Positions 34,674-43,941 of a stretch of 64,000 nt of DNA are shown one piece after another; positions within the stretch are counted from its first letter, which is position 1; every line of letters starts with the position of its first letter. This DNA comes from Oligoflexia bacterium (lineage in GTDB: Bacteria > Bdellovibrionota > Bacteriovoracia > Bacteriovoracales > Bacteriovoracaceae): contig JADFZW010000010.1 in the NCBI GenBank assembly GCA_015232355.1, positions 1-64,000 on the forward strand, given 5' to 3'. The position numbers were made by a program, and so were the translations under genes. The notes beneath the pieces were generated by a model, which ran no database searches, was not told where the DNA came from, and worked only from the letters and a program-made list of their open reading frames with translations.

Positions 34674-35081
34674 ATGATTTACGTTGAAATTTTAAATACA
34701 AAAACAAACGTGTTCAGTGCTTTCATTCAAAGATTAAAAATGTTTTTTGTAGAAACATTTTCAGATGAATTCTGGTCGCATCTTGTTTTTATTATCTACT
34801 TTCTAATTGCAATTTTACTTGTTGCCTTTTTTAGCACCGATTTATTTGCTGATGTTTTAGGTGGTGGTGGTTTTGAAGCAAAAGTTAAGGGCCTTCAAGA
34901 TAAATTTCTAAATGTCATTTTACCCATTATGGCCGTTTTTGGTTTGGGTTATGCGGGAATTTTGGCGGCCACAGGTAATGAAAGTGCCAAAGGAAAGATT
35001 GTATTATGTCTAATTGGTAGTGCTGTGGCCTTTCTCGCTCCATATATTATTGCCTTCGTTCAAAGTGCGATTGGACATTAG
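34674..35081 (+). CDS. VirB2/TrbC-like pilin subunit
   Basis: The 135-residue protein has a hydrophobic segment that could be the long signal region (about 38-58). Two closely spaced membrane helices follow (about 80-101 and 108-130), joined by a short loop with GNESAKGK. This is the usual layout of VirB2/TrbC pilins of type IV secretion systems. It is followed by VirB3- and VirB4-like genes in the canonical order. Confidence 0.8.
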   Translation: MIYVEILNTKTNVFSAFIQRLKMFFVETFSDEFWSHLVFIIYFLIAILLVAFFSTDLFADVLGGGGFEAKVKGLQDKFLNVILPIMAVFGLGYAGILAATGNESAKGKIVLCLIGSAVAFLAPYIIAFVQSAIGH

Positions 35082-35131
35082 GACATTTAAAATTGGTAGC
35101 TAGTGAGAATAATCAGAGGTGAGGTATAGAA

Positions 35132-35512
35132 ATGGAAATTAATAATAACAGCATTAACTGTAATAACAATAATAACAGAAGCGATGATGAGTTAAGAAGT
35201 TCGGTGGTACATAAAAACTTAGATAAAAAAATAAAATTGGCCGGGTTTGAATTGTTGGATGTTTTGTCGGTATTGTTTCTGTCATCCGTAATGAATTTAA
35301 TTTTTGGTAGAACCAGTATCTCTTTTTTGATGGTTTTTATTGTACCTCTGACCGTTGGAGTGATTTTACATTTTGGGAAGAAGAATAAGTCAGAAAACTT
35401 TATTCTTCACTTTATTAGATACTATTTGATTCCCGGTCGATATGAGGCCGGTGAAAGAGTTAATGAATTACGAGTAAAAGAATTAAGAAGAAAAATTTAC
35501 AATGGAGAATAA
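35132..35512 (+). CDS. VirB3/TraL-like membrane protein
   Basis: The 126-residue protein has an Asn-rich start, then two adjacent hydrophobic helices (about 46-85). A basic tail (RYYLIPGRYEAGERVNELRVK) resembles TraL/VirB3 proteins. Such proteins assist assembly of the type IV secretion inner-membrane complex with VirB4. The gene lies six bases ahead of the VirB4 gene, which fits this role. Confidence 0.75.
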   Translation: MEINNNSINCNNNNNRSDDELRSSVVHKNLDKKIKLAGFELLDVLSVLFLSSVMNLIFGRTSISFLMVFIVPLTVGVILHFGKKNKSENFILHFIRYYLIPGRYEAGERVNELRVKELRRKIYNGE

Positions 35513-35518
35513 AAATTT

Positions 35519-38500
35519 ATGAGCATGAATAATTTTATTGAATTGAAAGAAGTATCAGCAGGTTCAACTGGTTCAGCAAATTCAGCAAGTTTAGTAAATC
35601 ACCTGCCATTCTGGCATTTTGATGGTGATTTAATGGTTTACGGTGATGGATCTGTTGGTTGTGGATTTAAAATTGAAGGGAAAGATATTGTTAATCTATT
35701 AAATAATGAAATTAATGATTTTACGGTATCGCTAGAAAATTTAATTAACACTATTCCAGAGGGAACTCGGACGCAAATCTTTTATCGCTTAAGTAACAAA
35801 GTTACACCAATGATTAATAGGCATGTTGCTGCTACTGAAGGAGTTGATAAAAATAATGAAAATAATGAAAGCAGGGAAAGTAAGGCAAGTAAGGAAAGTG
35901 TTAATAGTGTAAATGCAGACCCATATAAAAATATTTTTGATAGCAGAATAAATCATCTTAAGAATAAAGTGAACAAAGGAGAATTTTTCACACCTGAGAT
36001 CTATCTGTTTATTAGAAGCAATCCGTTTAATTATAGTAGTAAAAAAATTTGGGAGCGAAAGCAAAATTTTAAATCAATAGGTCAACAAAAATATGAGGAA
36101 CAAAAGGAAAGGTTTAATAAGATCATAAAGCAAGTTGATAGTGGACTTGGTAGTTGTGGTTTGCAACCAAGAATGTTGAAACAAGAGGAATGGGTTAATC
36201 TTTTATATGAATATTTAAATCTATCAAGAAGTGAAAAGATTTCACCTCCTAAATTAAGAGAAGGAGACCAGCTTTTTGCATCTACATTAGGAGATCAAAT
36301 TGTTTTAAGTGATGTTGGTTTTGATAAGCATGGATTAGAGATTGGTGATTACTTATTTCAAACTATCACTCTAAAAATTATGCCGGAGCTTACTTATTCC
36401 TCTATGAGTGAGCGTTTTTTGAAGCTGCCATTTAATTTTTGGATGTCGGTAAATTTTTTAATACCTGATCAAAAACAAGAGATAGATAGACTGCAATTTA
36501 AAAGGAGGTTAACTCATTCATTTGCAAGTTCAAGCAATAATCTTCGCGACTTGGAATCAGAATCAAAGTTGTCGCATATTGAAGAGTTGATTAGTGAATT
36601 GTTAGAAAGTACTGAAAAAATTGTTAGTGCAGAAGTTAGTGTGATTGTTTGGGGAAAAGATCAAAGGGAATTGGAGGAGAAGTCCTATGAGGTTTTACGC
36701 CACTTTAAAGAGCTTAATCAAAGTGAGGGATTAGTAGAAACCTATCACACCTTTGATGTTTTTATGAAGGCGATACCTGGATCTTGTGATGGAACTCGCA
36801 ATATAAAAATGAAGAGTAGTAATCTGGTTCACTTGCTGCCACTTTATTCCTATTGGAATGGCAATAGCAATCCTGTGTGCTTGTTATCAAATCGGCAGCG
36901 AACATTAGTGGGTATCGATCCGTTTGATCCTAAACTTCCTAACTGGAATGGTCTTATAGTAGGTAGCTCAGGATCAGGTAAATCGTTTATGACCTCACAA
37001 TTAATATTAATGTTTATTGGGCAAACACCTAAACCTAAAATTGTCTGGCTTGATAATGGAGCATCTTCGAAGAATTTAGTAGAGACTTTGGATGGACAAT
37101 TTATTGATCTTAATATCGACTCTACAATTTGTTTGAATATGTTTGATTTGGATAAAGGAGAAATTGTTCCATCAGCATCTAAGGTGAAATTGATTCTTGC
37201 AGTATTGGAAAGTATTTTTTGTGAAAATAAAGAGAGTGGAATTTCTAAAATTGATAAAGCACAAATTGAAGAGTGTATTTTTAAAGTCTATGAAAGTGTT
37301 AATGAAGAAAATAAAAGTTATATCACTCCAACCTTAAGTGATTTTCGACAAATGCTTGAAAAGCATCAATCAAGCACTTTAAGAGATTATGCCAAGGTTC
37401 TCTATTCTTGGACTGGCAAAACTGCTTATGGAAAAATGCTGGATGGAAAAACCAATATCATGCTGGAAAAGGATTTGGTTTCAATTGAGTTAAAGGGATT
37501 AGACATATATCCAGATTTACAAAATGTTTTTTTGTTTTTACTTACTGACTTTTTCAAGAGAGAAGCGGCCAAAGATACCAATCAAAAATATCTTTTAATT
37601 ATTGATGAAAGTTGGAAGCTTTTTGAGAGTCAAAGTGGTGCTGCATTTGCAATTGAAGCATATCGTACTTTCAGAAAGTATAATTCTGGCATTTGGTCGA
37701 TATCTCAAAATATTAACGATTTCAGAGGAAAAGAAGAGATTGCTAACTCAATTTTACAAAATACTCCTACCAGAATTATTTTAAAACAAAGAGGAATTGA
37801 TTGGAAAGAGTTTCAAAGAATTTTAGATTTAAAAGATATTGAAATTGAAATTATTAAATCACTCACCCAGGAGAAAGGTAAATTCTCTGAGTTTTATTTT
37901 ATTCAAAATGATAGGTCAAGTATTTTGGTTATGGAACCAGATGCTCTAAGTTATTGGATATGCACTACTGATCCTGTTGATAAGAGTAAAATTAGTGAGG
38001 TTCAATATCAATATCCAAAAATTTCAAAGATTGATTTGTTCAAGAAGGTTTCCTCGCTTTTATCATCTGTATACGTATTTATATATGTATCTTTGTTTAT
38101 AGGTATTGGTACTTTAACATTTAATCCTTCAAGTGCTTGGGCGCTATTTGATAGTGCAGTTCAAATTCCTTATCTGGCCCAAATACTGGCAGAAAATATC
38201 AAACAGTATAAAGAGTTGAAGAAAATTTTACAGCAAGGAAAATACAATGAAGAGTATTTGGCGGCACTCAATAGAGGAATGGATAATGCTTATGGATTGC
38301 TACAAACATTTCCCATCAAAGATGAACGGATTTTGAGAGAGATAAGAGATTTCCAGAGTGCATATCAGAATGTGAAAACCTTATACGGCAACTCTAAAAG
38401 TGGTATTGCTGACGACAAAATGTTTGAACTTCACGATAAGACTGTCGCCGAAAGCATTCGTATGGCCAGTAATCTCCCTGATTATGCCAACATTCAAGAG

Positions 38501-38770
38501 GAGAATTCTCAAAAATTGTGGGTCCAAAGTGAACAAGCAAGTCCTAAAGGAGCGGCCAGAATGTCTGTGCAAATTAACTCTCAAATATTACATACGCTAA
38601 CTCAACTTTTGCGAGTTAATGGGCAACTATTAAAACTTCAAAGTGAAATGATGGGAATGCAAAATAAGCAAGGAAAAGAATCTTCTGAGCATTATGACAA
38701 ACTAAAGAGTGATATTAAAAACGAGAAGATGAAACCCAGCAGAGATTTTTTTCTTCCAAAATTTAAGTGA
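35519..38770 (+). CDS. VirB4 ATPase fused to a VirB5/TrbJ-like domain
   Basis: The 1083-residue protein contains a full VirB4/TraC ATPase with Walker A GSSGSGKS (482-489) and Walker B LLIIDES (aspartate 696). VirB4 proteins normally end near residue 800-850. Here the frame continues into a hydrophobic helix (about 846-866) ending NPSSAWALFD, which looks like a signal peptide with an AWA cleavage site. A helical domain of about 210 residues follows that resembles TrbJ/VirB5 pilus-tip proteins (KGAARMSVQINSQILHTLTQ). It is one uninterrupted frame. The tail would be periplasmic and may be cut off by signal peptidase. Confidence 0.88.
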   Translation: MSMNNFIELKEVSAGSTGSANSASLVNHLPFWHFDGDLMVYGDGSVGCGFKIEGKDIVNLLNNEINDFTVSLENLINTIPEGTRTQIFYRLSNKVTPMINRHVAATEGVDKNNENNESRESKASKESVNSVNADPYKNIFDSRINHLKNKVNKGEFFTPEIYLFIRSNPFNYSSKKIWERKQNFKSIGQQKYEEQKERFNKIIKQVDSGLGSCGLQPRMLKQEEWVNLLYEYLNLSRSEKISPPKLREGDQLFASTLGDQIVLSDVGFDKHGLEIGDYLFQTITLKIMPELTYSSMSERFLKLPFNFWMSVNFLIPDQKQEIDRLQFKRRLTHSFASSSNNLRDLESESKLSHIEELISELLESTEKIVSAEVSVIVWGKDQRELEEKSYEVLRHFKELNQSEGLVETYHTFDVFMKAIPGSCDGTRNIKMKSSNLVHLLPLYSYWNGNSNPVCLLSNRQRTLVGIDPFDPKLPNWNGLIVGSSGSGKSFMTSQLILMFIGQTPKPKIVWLDNGASSKNLVETLDGQFIDLNIDSTICLNMFDLDKGEIVPSASKVKLILAVLESIFCENKESGISKIDKAQIEECIFKVYESVNEENKSYITPTLSDFRQMLEKHQSSTLRDYAKVLYSWTGKTAYGKMLDGKTNIMLEKDLVSIELKGLDIYPDLQNVFLFLLTDFFKREAAKDTNQKYLLIIDESWKLFESQSGAAFAIEAYRTFRKYNSGIWSISQNINDFRGKEEIANSILQNTPTRIILKQRGIDWKEFQRILDLKDIEIEIIKSLTQEKGKFSEFYFIQNDRSSILVMEPDALSYWICTTDPVDKSKISEVQYQYPKISKIDLFKKVSSLLSSVYVFIYVSLFIGIGTLTFNPSSAWALFDSAVQIPYLAQILAENIKQYKELKKILQQGKYNEEYLAALNRGMDNAYGLLQTFPIKDERILREIRDFQSAYQNVKTLYGNSKSGIADDKMFELHDKTVAESIRMASNLPDYANIQEENSQKLWVQSEQASPKGAARMSVQINSQILHTLTQLLRVNGQLLKLQSEMMGMQNKQGKESSEHYDKLKSDIKNEKMKPSRDFFLPKFK

Positions 38771-38795
38771 ACAATAACCAGAAGGAGAATAGTTT

Positions 38796-39692
38796 ATGTA
38801 CGATTGGATTCCACAAGTTTGCTTTGAAATTAAAAAAAATATTGATCTCATTTATTGGATAATGCTTGCTCCTTTTGCCAGTTTTTGCATTTTGATGGAG
38901 TACTTTAAATTTGAGAGTGATAAACCAGATGTTTTTAAAATCATTCGCCGAGTGATTATTTCAATTTTATTGTTTGTCTCTTTCAATGAGTGCTTACACA
39001 TTATTGCAGAATTAACTGAAGGGTTAGTTCAAAGGATTGGTAGCATAACCAGTTTGCAACAGGTTTTAGATGAAGTTAATCGCCGGAATAGTCAAATCAG
39101 TGTTAGTTGGGTGAAGTTTAAGGAATATTTAATATTCACTCTTAATATTATCTCTTACATGGTTGCCTATATGGGAATTTTTGTAGCGAACGCGCTCATT
39201 CATTTTGTCTGGGCCGTGCTTTATATAATATCGCCACTGATGATACTTATGTATGTACACGAAGGAACTGCATACATTACCAAAAATCTTTATAAGGGAT
39301 TAATGTCTGTTGCCGCCTGGAAAATACTTTGGTCGCTCCTCGCAGTTTTAATTTTAAAATTTATAACTGTTAATAATTTTTCAGAAACTAGTGAGGATAA
39401 TTTTCTAACAGCAATAATGGTTAATTTCTTTGTTGGTTTCAGTATGCTCTTTATTCCAGTTACAACTCGTTCAATTTTAAATGATGGTTTCTCTAATCTT
39501 GGTGAACATTACTCTCAATTATCTACAGTTACTTTTACTAAATCAATAAATAAGTTTAGCGAAAAACTATTAAGAGGAGGTGTAAATCAAGGTAAAAATT
39601 TTAGCGGAAAGGCCTACAATTATTTGCGAGATCGAGTTGCACCAAGGAAGAGAGATGTAGGTGGTGGAAGAACAATCCAAAGTCAGAACTAG
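38796..39692 (+). CDS. VirB6/TrbL-like multi-span membrane protein
   Basis: The 298-residue protein has about six hydrophobic segments (near residues 15-35, 46-66, 108-135, 140-155, 170-190 and 205-230) and a basic C-terminal tail. Its size, topology and position between VirB4-VirB5 and VirB8 match the VirB6/TrbL channel protein of the inner membrane. Sequence conservation in this family is low, so position is the main evidence. The ribosome binding site is AAGGAGAA. Confidence 0.75.
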   Translation: MYDWIPQVCFEIKKNIDLIYWIMLAPFASFCILMEYFKFESDKPDVFKIIRRVIISILLFVSFNECLHIIAELTEGLVQRIGSITSLQQVLDEVNRRNSQISVSWVKFKEYLIFTLNIISYMVAYMGIFVANALIHFVWAVLYIISPLMILMYVHEGTAYITKNLYKGLMSVAAWKILWSLLAVLILKFITVNNFSETSEDNFLTAIMVNFFVGFSMLFIPVTTRSILNDGFSNLGEHYSQLSTVTFTKSINKFSEKLLRGGVNQGKNFSGKAYNYLRDRVAPRKRDVGGGRTIQSQN

Positions 39693-39743
39693 AAATTTGA
39701 TAGTAGAGTGTAAAAAATAAACGAAACAACACAAGGGAGAATT

Positions 39744-41360
39744 ATGACAAAAACAAAAACAGCAGAAGCAAAAAAAATTTCGTTTGCTTCAGTATTTTTG
39801 ACTTTAATTTTGCTCATTTTTATAATGGTAGGTTGCCATTATTTAGATGATGATAAATCACAAGCTCAATTGCAACCTCAAACAGAGTTAAAAAAAGATG
39901 AATCACAGAGTGCAGAGAATAACAATAGTAATGATTTTGTGACAGCGCCAGCGCAAACTCCAATTCCAACTCCAACACCTACTCCAATAATTACTGAAAC
40001 AATTATTGATGTTCCAAAACCAATTCCTACGGCCATTCCTATTAAATTTCATTATCCGATCAAACATTACACTTTTTATAAGGGATTAAAGATTGAGGAG
40101 ATTAAACCAATCATAGAGAGTGGCACTATTGAAAAATTCAAATTAGATGATGGATCTACTTTACCTTTGGGATTGAAGTTAGATAAATCAACTGGAATTA
40201 TTTCTGGAATACCTCTAAAAATTGAATCTCCAATAGAAACAGAAATAATTGCTATTGGAAAAAGTATTCCATCAAGTGAGCATAGTCCGCCGCCTCTACA
40301 AGAAAAATTTAAAATTACTTGGGATGTAAAACAATTACGGGCCACAGACATTACTGCTGGAGAAGACTATCTATGTGGAGTAGGAAAAGACGATAATGAT
40401 TTCTCTGATGTTGGTATTTTTTGTTGGGGTAATTTATCAATATTAAATGATCCTATTAAGGAACCTCACTTTATTAATGTTATTGGGAAAGAGAGTGAAC
40501 AATTTAAAATTAACAAAAATATTATGTGCCTTAAAACTGCTGGTGAGGTCAATTGCAAAAAACATAATGAAAAAAATTTCAAATTGTTTACAAAGCTCAA
40601 TCCAGAATTAATTAATAATTTTTCTATGGGAGAAAATCATGCTTGCGTTTCTGATGGTGCTAAAAAGATTAAATGTTGGGGAAGTAATTCACTTGGACAG
40701 TTAGGATTAGATCCACGCTCATTAAATTCTTCTGAAACACCAGTAGATGTTATTAATTCAAATGTTGATATAAATGGAGTTTATACTGGGAACAATCATA
40801 CATGCATTCTAAATGAAGAGAGCAAAGTCTATTGTTGGGGAGATAATAAGTTTGGTCAGCTTGGGAGTATTGGAAGTTCAGGCAGTTCAGGATCAAAATA
40901 TGGTCTCGTATTAGTGCCTGGTATTCTACAAGGACAAATTTTAACTCTAGAATCAAATTCAAATTATAGCTGTGTGATCGAAGACAAAGGAAAGGTCTTA
41001 TGTTGGGGTGAATTTTACTTCAATGGTTCAAAAAGAGTTACAGCTCCAATGGAAATTTCTGGAGTTTCTAAAACAGTTTGGAGTTTAAATTTAGGAACGG
41101 AACGAAGTTGTGCCAATGATGACAAAACTATTTATTGCTGGGGAAGCGGAAAAAATGGAGTTGAAAGTAAAAATTCAGAGTTATTAAGAAATTCTCTGGT
41201 AGTAATAGGTGGTTATTTTACTTGTGCCAATCTTGGTGGAGGTGCAGATACAATTTCTTGTTGGGGATTAAATAATCTGGGTCAATTAGGAGTAAGCATG
41301 GAGATTAAAGAATCACTTACTCCTTTATTTGCACTACCTTGGTGGATAAATAGTTATTAA
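39744..41360 (+). CDS. Lipoprotein with putative Ig-like domain and RCC1-type repeats
   Basis: The 538-residue protein begins with a lipoprotein signal (LILLIFIMVGCHYLDDD) and a Pro/Thr linker. A putative Ig domain with LPLGLKLDKSTGIISGIP follows. From about residue 205 onward come repeats of the RCC1 type, recognisable by CWGSNSLGQLG, CWGDNKFGQLG and CWGLNNLGQLG, each with a paired upstream cysteine. They should form a beta-propeller outside the cytoplasm. It stands between VirB6 and VirB8 genes, where a small VirB7 lipoprotein or an entry-exclusion protein might be expected. Surface contact or recipient recognition is possible, but unproven. Confidence 0.82.
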   Translation: MTKTKTAEAKKISFASVFLTLILLIFIMVGCHYLDDDKSQAQLQPQTELKKDESQSAENNNSNDFVTAPAQTPIPTPTPTPIITETIIDVPKPIPTAIPIKFHYPIKHYTFYKGLKIEEIKPIIESGTIEKFKLDDGSTLPLGLKLDKSTGIISGIPLKIESPIETEIIAIGKSIPSSEHSPPPLQEKFKITWDVKQLRATDITAGEDYLCGVGKDDNDFSDVGIFCWGNLSILNDPIKEPHFINVIGKESEQFKINKNIMCLKTAGEVNCKKHNEKNFKLFTKLNPELINNFSMGENHACVSDGAKKIKCWGSNSLGQLGLDPRSLNSSETPVDVINSNVDINGVYTGNNHTCILNEESKVYCWGDNKFGQLGSIGSSGSSGSKYGLVLVPGILQGQILTLESNSNYSCVIEDKGKVLCWGEFYFNGSKRVTAPMEISGVSKTVWSLNLGTERSCANDDKTIYCWGSGKNGVESKNSELLRNSLVVIGGYFTCANLGGGADTISCWGLNNLGQLGVSMEIKESLTPLFALPWWINSY

Positions 41361-41390
41361 ATAGTAATTACAAACAAAGGAGATTTATTC

Positions 41391-42026
41391 ATGAATGATA
41401 TTAATGTTACAAAAATTCCTATTCATTTAAACCAATGGAATAAGATTAATCAAATTATGGTGTTTTATAAAACAATTGCACTAACTTCGATATTGGTTGT
41501 TGTAATGCTGATTGGGTATTTATTCTACAATCTAAGCAAACCACCAATTGTTATTGATTGTTCAAATAATCTAAAGCGTTCAATGATTGTCATAAGTGAT
41601 ATCCCGAAGATTACTAAAAACGATATCGAAGAGTTGGTGAAAAGCTACATCTTGCAAAGGTATGAATGGAACAGCTTTATTCCAGCTCAAATACTAGAAA
41701 AGATAAAACCATTGGTCACCAGCGGATTATTAGAAAAGATTGAGATTGATTTGAAGAAAAGTAGCAATACAAATAATAAAGATAATGTCAGCGCTGATGC
41801 AAATAATAACAGCAGTATGAAAAATGTTAAGCAAAAAATATTGATTAATAATATTTCTATTGGTGAACAAAAAATTACCGTTAAATTTGATCGAATAGTT
41901 ACAATCGAAAATCTAAAGCTAGTCTCATCTCTGGAATTAGCGATTGAAGTTATCAAGGGTGAAATTACAATAAATAATCCATTTGGAATATACATTAACA
42001 GGATAGTCGAATATGAAAAAAACTAA
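41391..42026 (+). CDS. VirB8/TraE-like protein
   Basis: The 211-residue protein has a short cytoplasmic start, one membrane helix (about 26-48) and a periplasmic domain with an Asn-rich insert (about 125-145). Size, topology and gene order before VirB9 and VirB10 fit VirB8/TraE, an assembly factor of the secretion channel. YNLSKPPIVIDC after the helix resembles TraE. The gene overlaps the next by 14 bases. The ribosome binding site is AAAGGAG. Confidence 0.72.
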   Translation: MNDINVTKIPIHLNQWNKINQIMVFYKTIALTSILVVVMLIGYLFYNLSKPPIVIDCSNNLKRSMIVISDIPKITKNDIEELVKSYILQRYEWNSFIPAQILEKIKPLVTSGLLEKIEIDLKKSSNTNNKDNVSADANNNSSMKNVKQKILINNISIGEQKITVKFDRIVTIENLKLVSSLELAIEVIKGEITINNPFGIYINRIVEYEKN

Positions 42027-42837
42027 TTTTTATTTTAGATTTGTAATCATTTTTCTTATGTTGGTACTATTTTTTATCCTTACAATGGATAAAACCAATT
42101 GGGGTGCAGATGCAGGAGTGGTGAGAGATGTTTATTTAGACGATAACAAAACTGAGAAGGTAACTCTGAAGATGGGAAAAACTACTGTGATTAGTTTTAT
42201 TGAAAAACCAGTGAATGTGGTTATTGGCAATAAAAATTATTTTAATGTGGCCTATGTCGCTAACGATGTTACCATTCAGCCGCTAAGAAATGGAGTTGAA
42301 ACCAATTTGTTTGTCTATGGAAAATTTCACCGCTACGGATTTATTATAAGAACTGAAGATCTTTCTGGATATGATGATTTACTTAAAGTTAGATGGATTG
42401 ATGATAAAACGGATGTTTTACCTAAAAAACAAATTTCAACTGTACAAGTTACAGCAACAAATCCAGTACCAGCACCAGTATCAGTACCAGTGATTACTTT
42501 AGTAATTAAAAATTTACGTAGAACAGTTGATGTTAACAAAGGATTTGTTTTAATTGATTTCAGCTTAGCAAACAAGAGTGGTGAAAAAATTGATTTAAGG
42601 AAAATTAATTTTAATGTTCATCATGATGGTATTGAAGTTGTACCCACGACTATTGGTATTGTCTTTGAAAAAGATGTTTTGAATGATGATGGAGAAGAGA
42701 GCAAGGGACGTATTTTGTACAAAGTAAATCAGGGCAAGACGAGCGACAACATTTACTTTAAGGAAATTGTTATTGACCTGAAATACCAACAATTTAACCA
42801 AAAATTAGTTATCAAAGAGGAGGTGTTACCAAATTGA
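42013..42837 (+). CDS. VirB9/TraK-like secretin-type protein
   Basis: The 274-residue protein has an N-terminal signal or anchor (residues 8-25), then a beta-rich domain with repeated strand pattern (VVIGNKNYFNVAYVANDVTI, TNLFVYGKFHRYGFIIRTE). A Pro/Val linker and a second beta domain (about 165-270) follow. This is the two-domain plan of VirB9/TraK, part of the outer-membrane core complex that binds VirB10. It precedes the VirB10 gene, and its stop overlaps that gene's probable TTG start. Confidence 0.75.
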   Translation: MKKTNFYFRFVIIFLMLVLFFILTMDKTNWGADAGVVRDVYLDDNKTEKVTLKMGKTTVISFIEKPVNVVIGNKNYFNVAYVANDVTIQPLRNGVETNLFVYGKFHRYGFIIRTEDLSGYDDLLKVRWIDDKTDVLPKKQISTVQVTATNPVPAPVSVPVITLVIKNLRRTVDVNKGFVLIDFSLANKSGEKIDLRKINFNVHHDGIEVVPTTIGIVFEKDVLNDDGEESKGRILYKVNQGKTSDNIYFKEIVIDLKYQQFNQKLVIKEEVLPN

Positions 42838-43904
42838 AATTAAAATTTTTAAACAAGATTAAATTCAAAATTGTTTTCTTCTTTTTCAAAATAGATGGAA
42901 AGAAAAAGACGTTAAAGTTTAGTAGTTTGGTCAATGTTAGTATGGGATTGCTAATTATTATGATTGGAAGTTTGTTATTTTCAAATGAAGGAGATCAAAG
43001 TTTGCTTGATAGGAGCTTTGTCAGCGTTGTAGATAATGAAAAAAATGAAAATGTTAAATTACCTATTGCTGCTATTACTGCAACTTCTACGGACGATGTG
43101 ACCAATGTAAAAGATTCTAAACGCGATAACGAATTAACAGAGCAAACAAAAAAGAGATCAACTTCTTCCAAGAGAAAAAGAATGTCACATGTTCAAGACA
43201 ATCCATCTGCAACCAAGCAAGATAAAGAAAGTGATCCTCTTATTTACAATGCTCCTCAAGTTATTGCTCGTGAAGATGGTGAAGATGATGGAAATAAAAT
43301 TCCTATTGGTACTTCCTTTATTGGGAAACTACTTACTCCAATTGATACCAGAGTAACAAACTCATTGGTTAGAATAATTTTACCTTTTGGCAGCAGAAAT
43401 AATCAAGGACCTACTATTCCTAAAAACACTATCCTCTTTGCTCAAATGCAATACTTTGATGATGGAGAAAAAGTTCACCTAAATATTGTAAAGGGAGTAA
43501 CTAGCGAAGGAATCGAATTTGAAATTAAAGCACAGGTGTTAGACATCGAGGATTTTTCTCCAGGTCTTAATGGCAACTATCACAGTAACGCTGATAAAAG
43601 ATTATCCGCCAGTTTGGGTTGGAATTTGGTAGGTGCTGCCGGGGAGATTATGCAAGATAGAGAGGTTTTGGGAGGTGGTGGAAGTGGAGGTGTCGGCGTA
43701 AATGGAAATGTAAATAGTGCTGTGGTAATGCCTAAAAGCAATCTCAAAAATGCCATTTTGGAAGGTACAAAAAGATCAGTGGACAATGAGAGTGGAAAAG
43801 TTTTTGAACGTCTAAACAGTCAAAAACCATATGTCACTATTGAGTCTGGTCGTGAGGTATTGGTTACTTTAATTGAGTCGTTTATTAACCCAAAATTAAA
43901 TTAG
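42834..43904 (+). CDS. VirB10/TrbI-like protein, TTG start
   Basis: The 356-residue protein has one membrane helix (about 32-49) and a long charged linker. The C-terminal domain has IPIGTSFIGKLLTPIDTRV and PTIPKNTILFAQMQYFDDGE, typical of VirB10/TrbI, which spans the envelope and gates the channel. The probable start is TTG at 42834, eight bases after GAGGAGGTG and overlapping the VirB9 stop codon (TTGA), so translation is coupled. Confidence 0.8.
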   Translation: MKLKFLNKIKFKIVFFFFKIDGKKKTLKFSSLVNVSMGLLIIMIGSLLFSNEGDQSLLDRSFVSVVDNEKNENVKLPIAAITATSTDDVTNVKDSKRDNELTEQTKKRSTSSKRKRMSHVQDNPSATKQDKESDPLIYNAPQVIAREDGEDDGNKIPIGTSFIGKLLTPIDTRVTNSLVRIILPFGSRNNQGPTIPKNTILFAQMQYFDDGEKVHLNIVKGVTSEGIEFEIKAQVLDIEDFSPGLNGNYHSNADKRLSASLGWNLVGAAGEIMQDREVLGGGGSGGVGVNGNVNSAVVMPKSNLKNAILEGTKRSVDNESGKVFERLNSQKPYVTIESGREVLVTLIESFINPKLN

Positions 43905-43941
43905 TTTTGGATTTTATTAACTAAATTTTTAGGAGGTTTGT

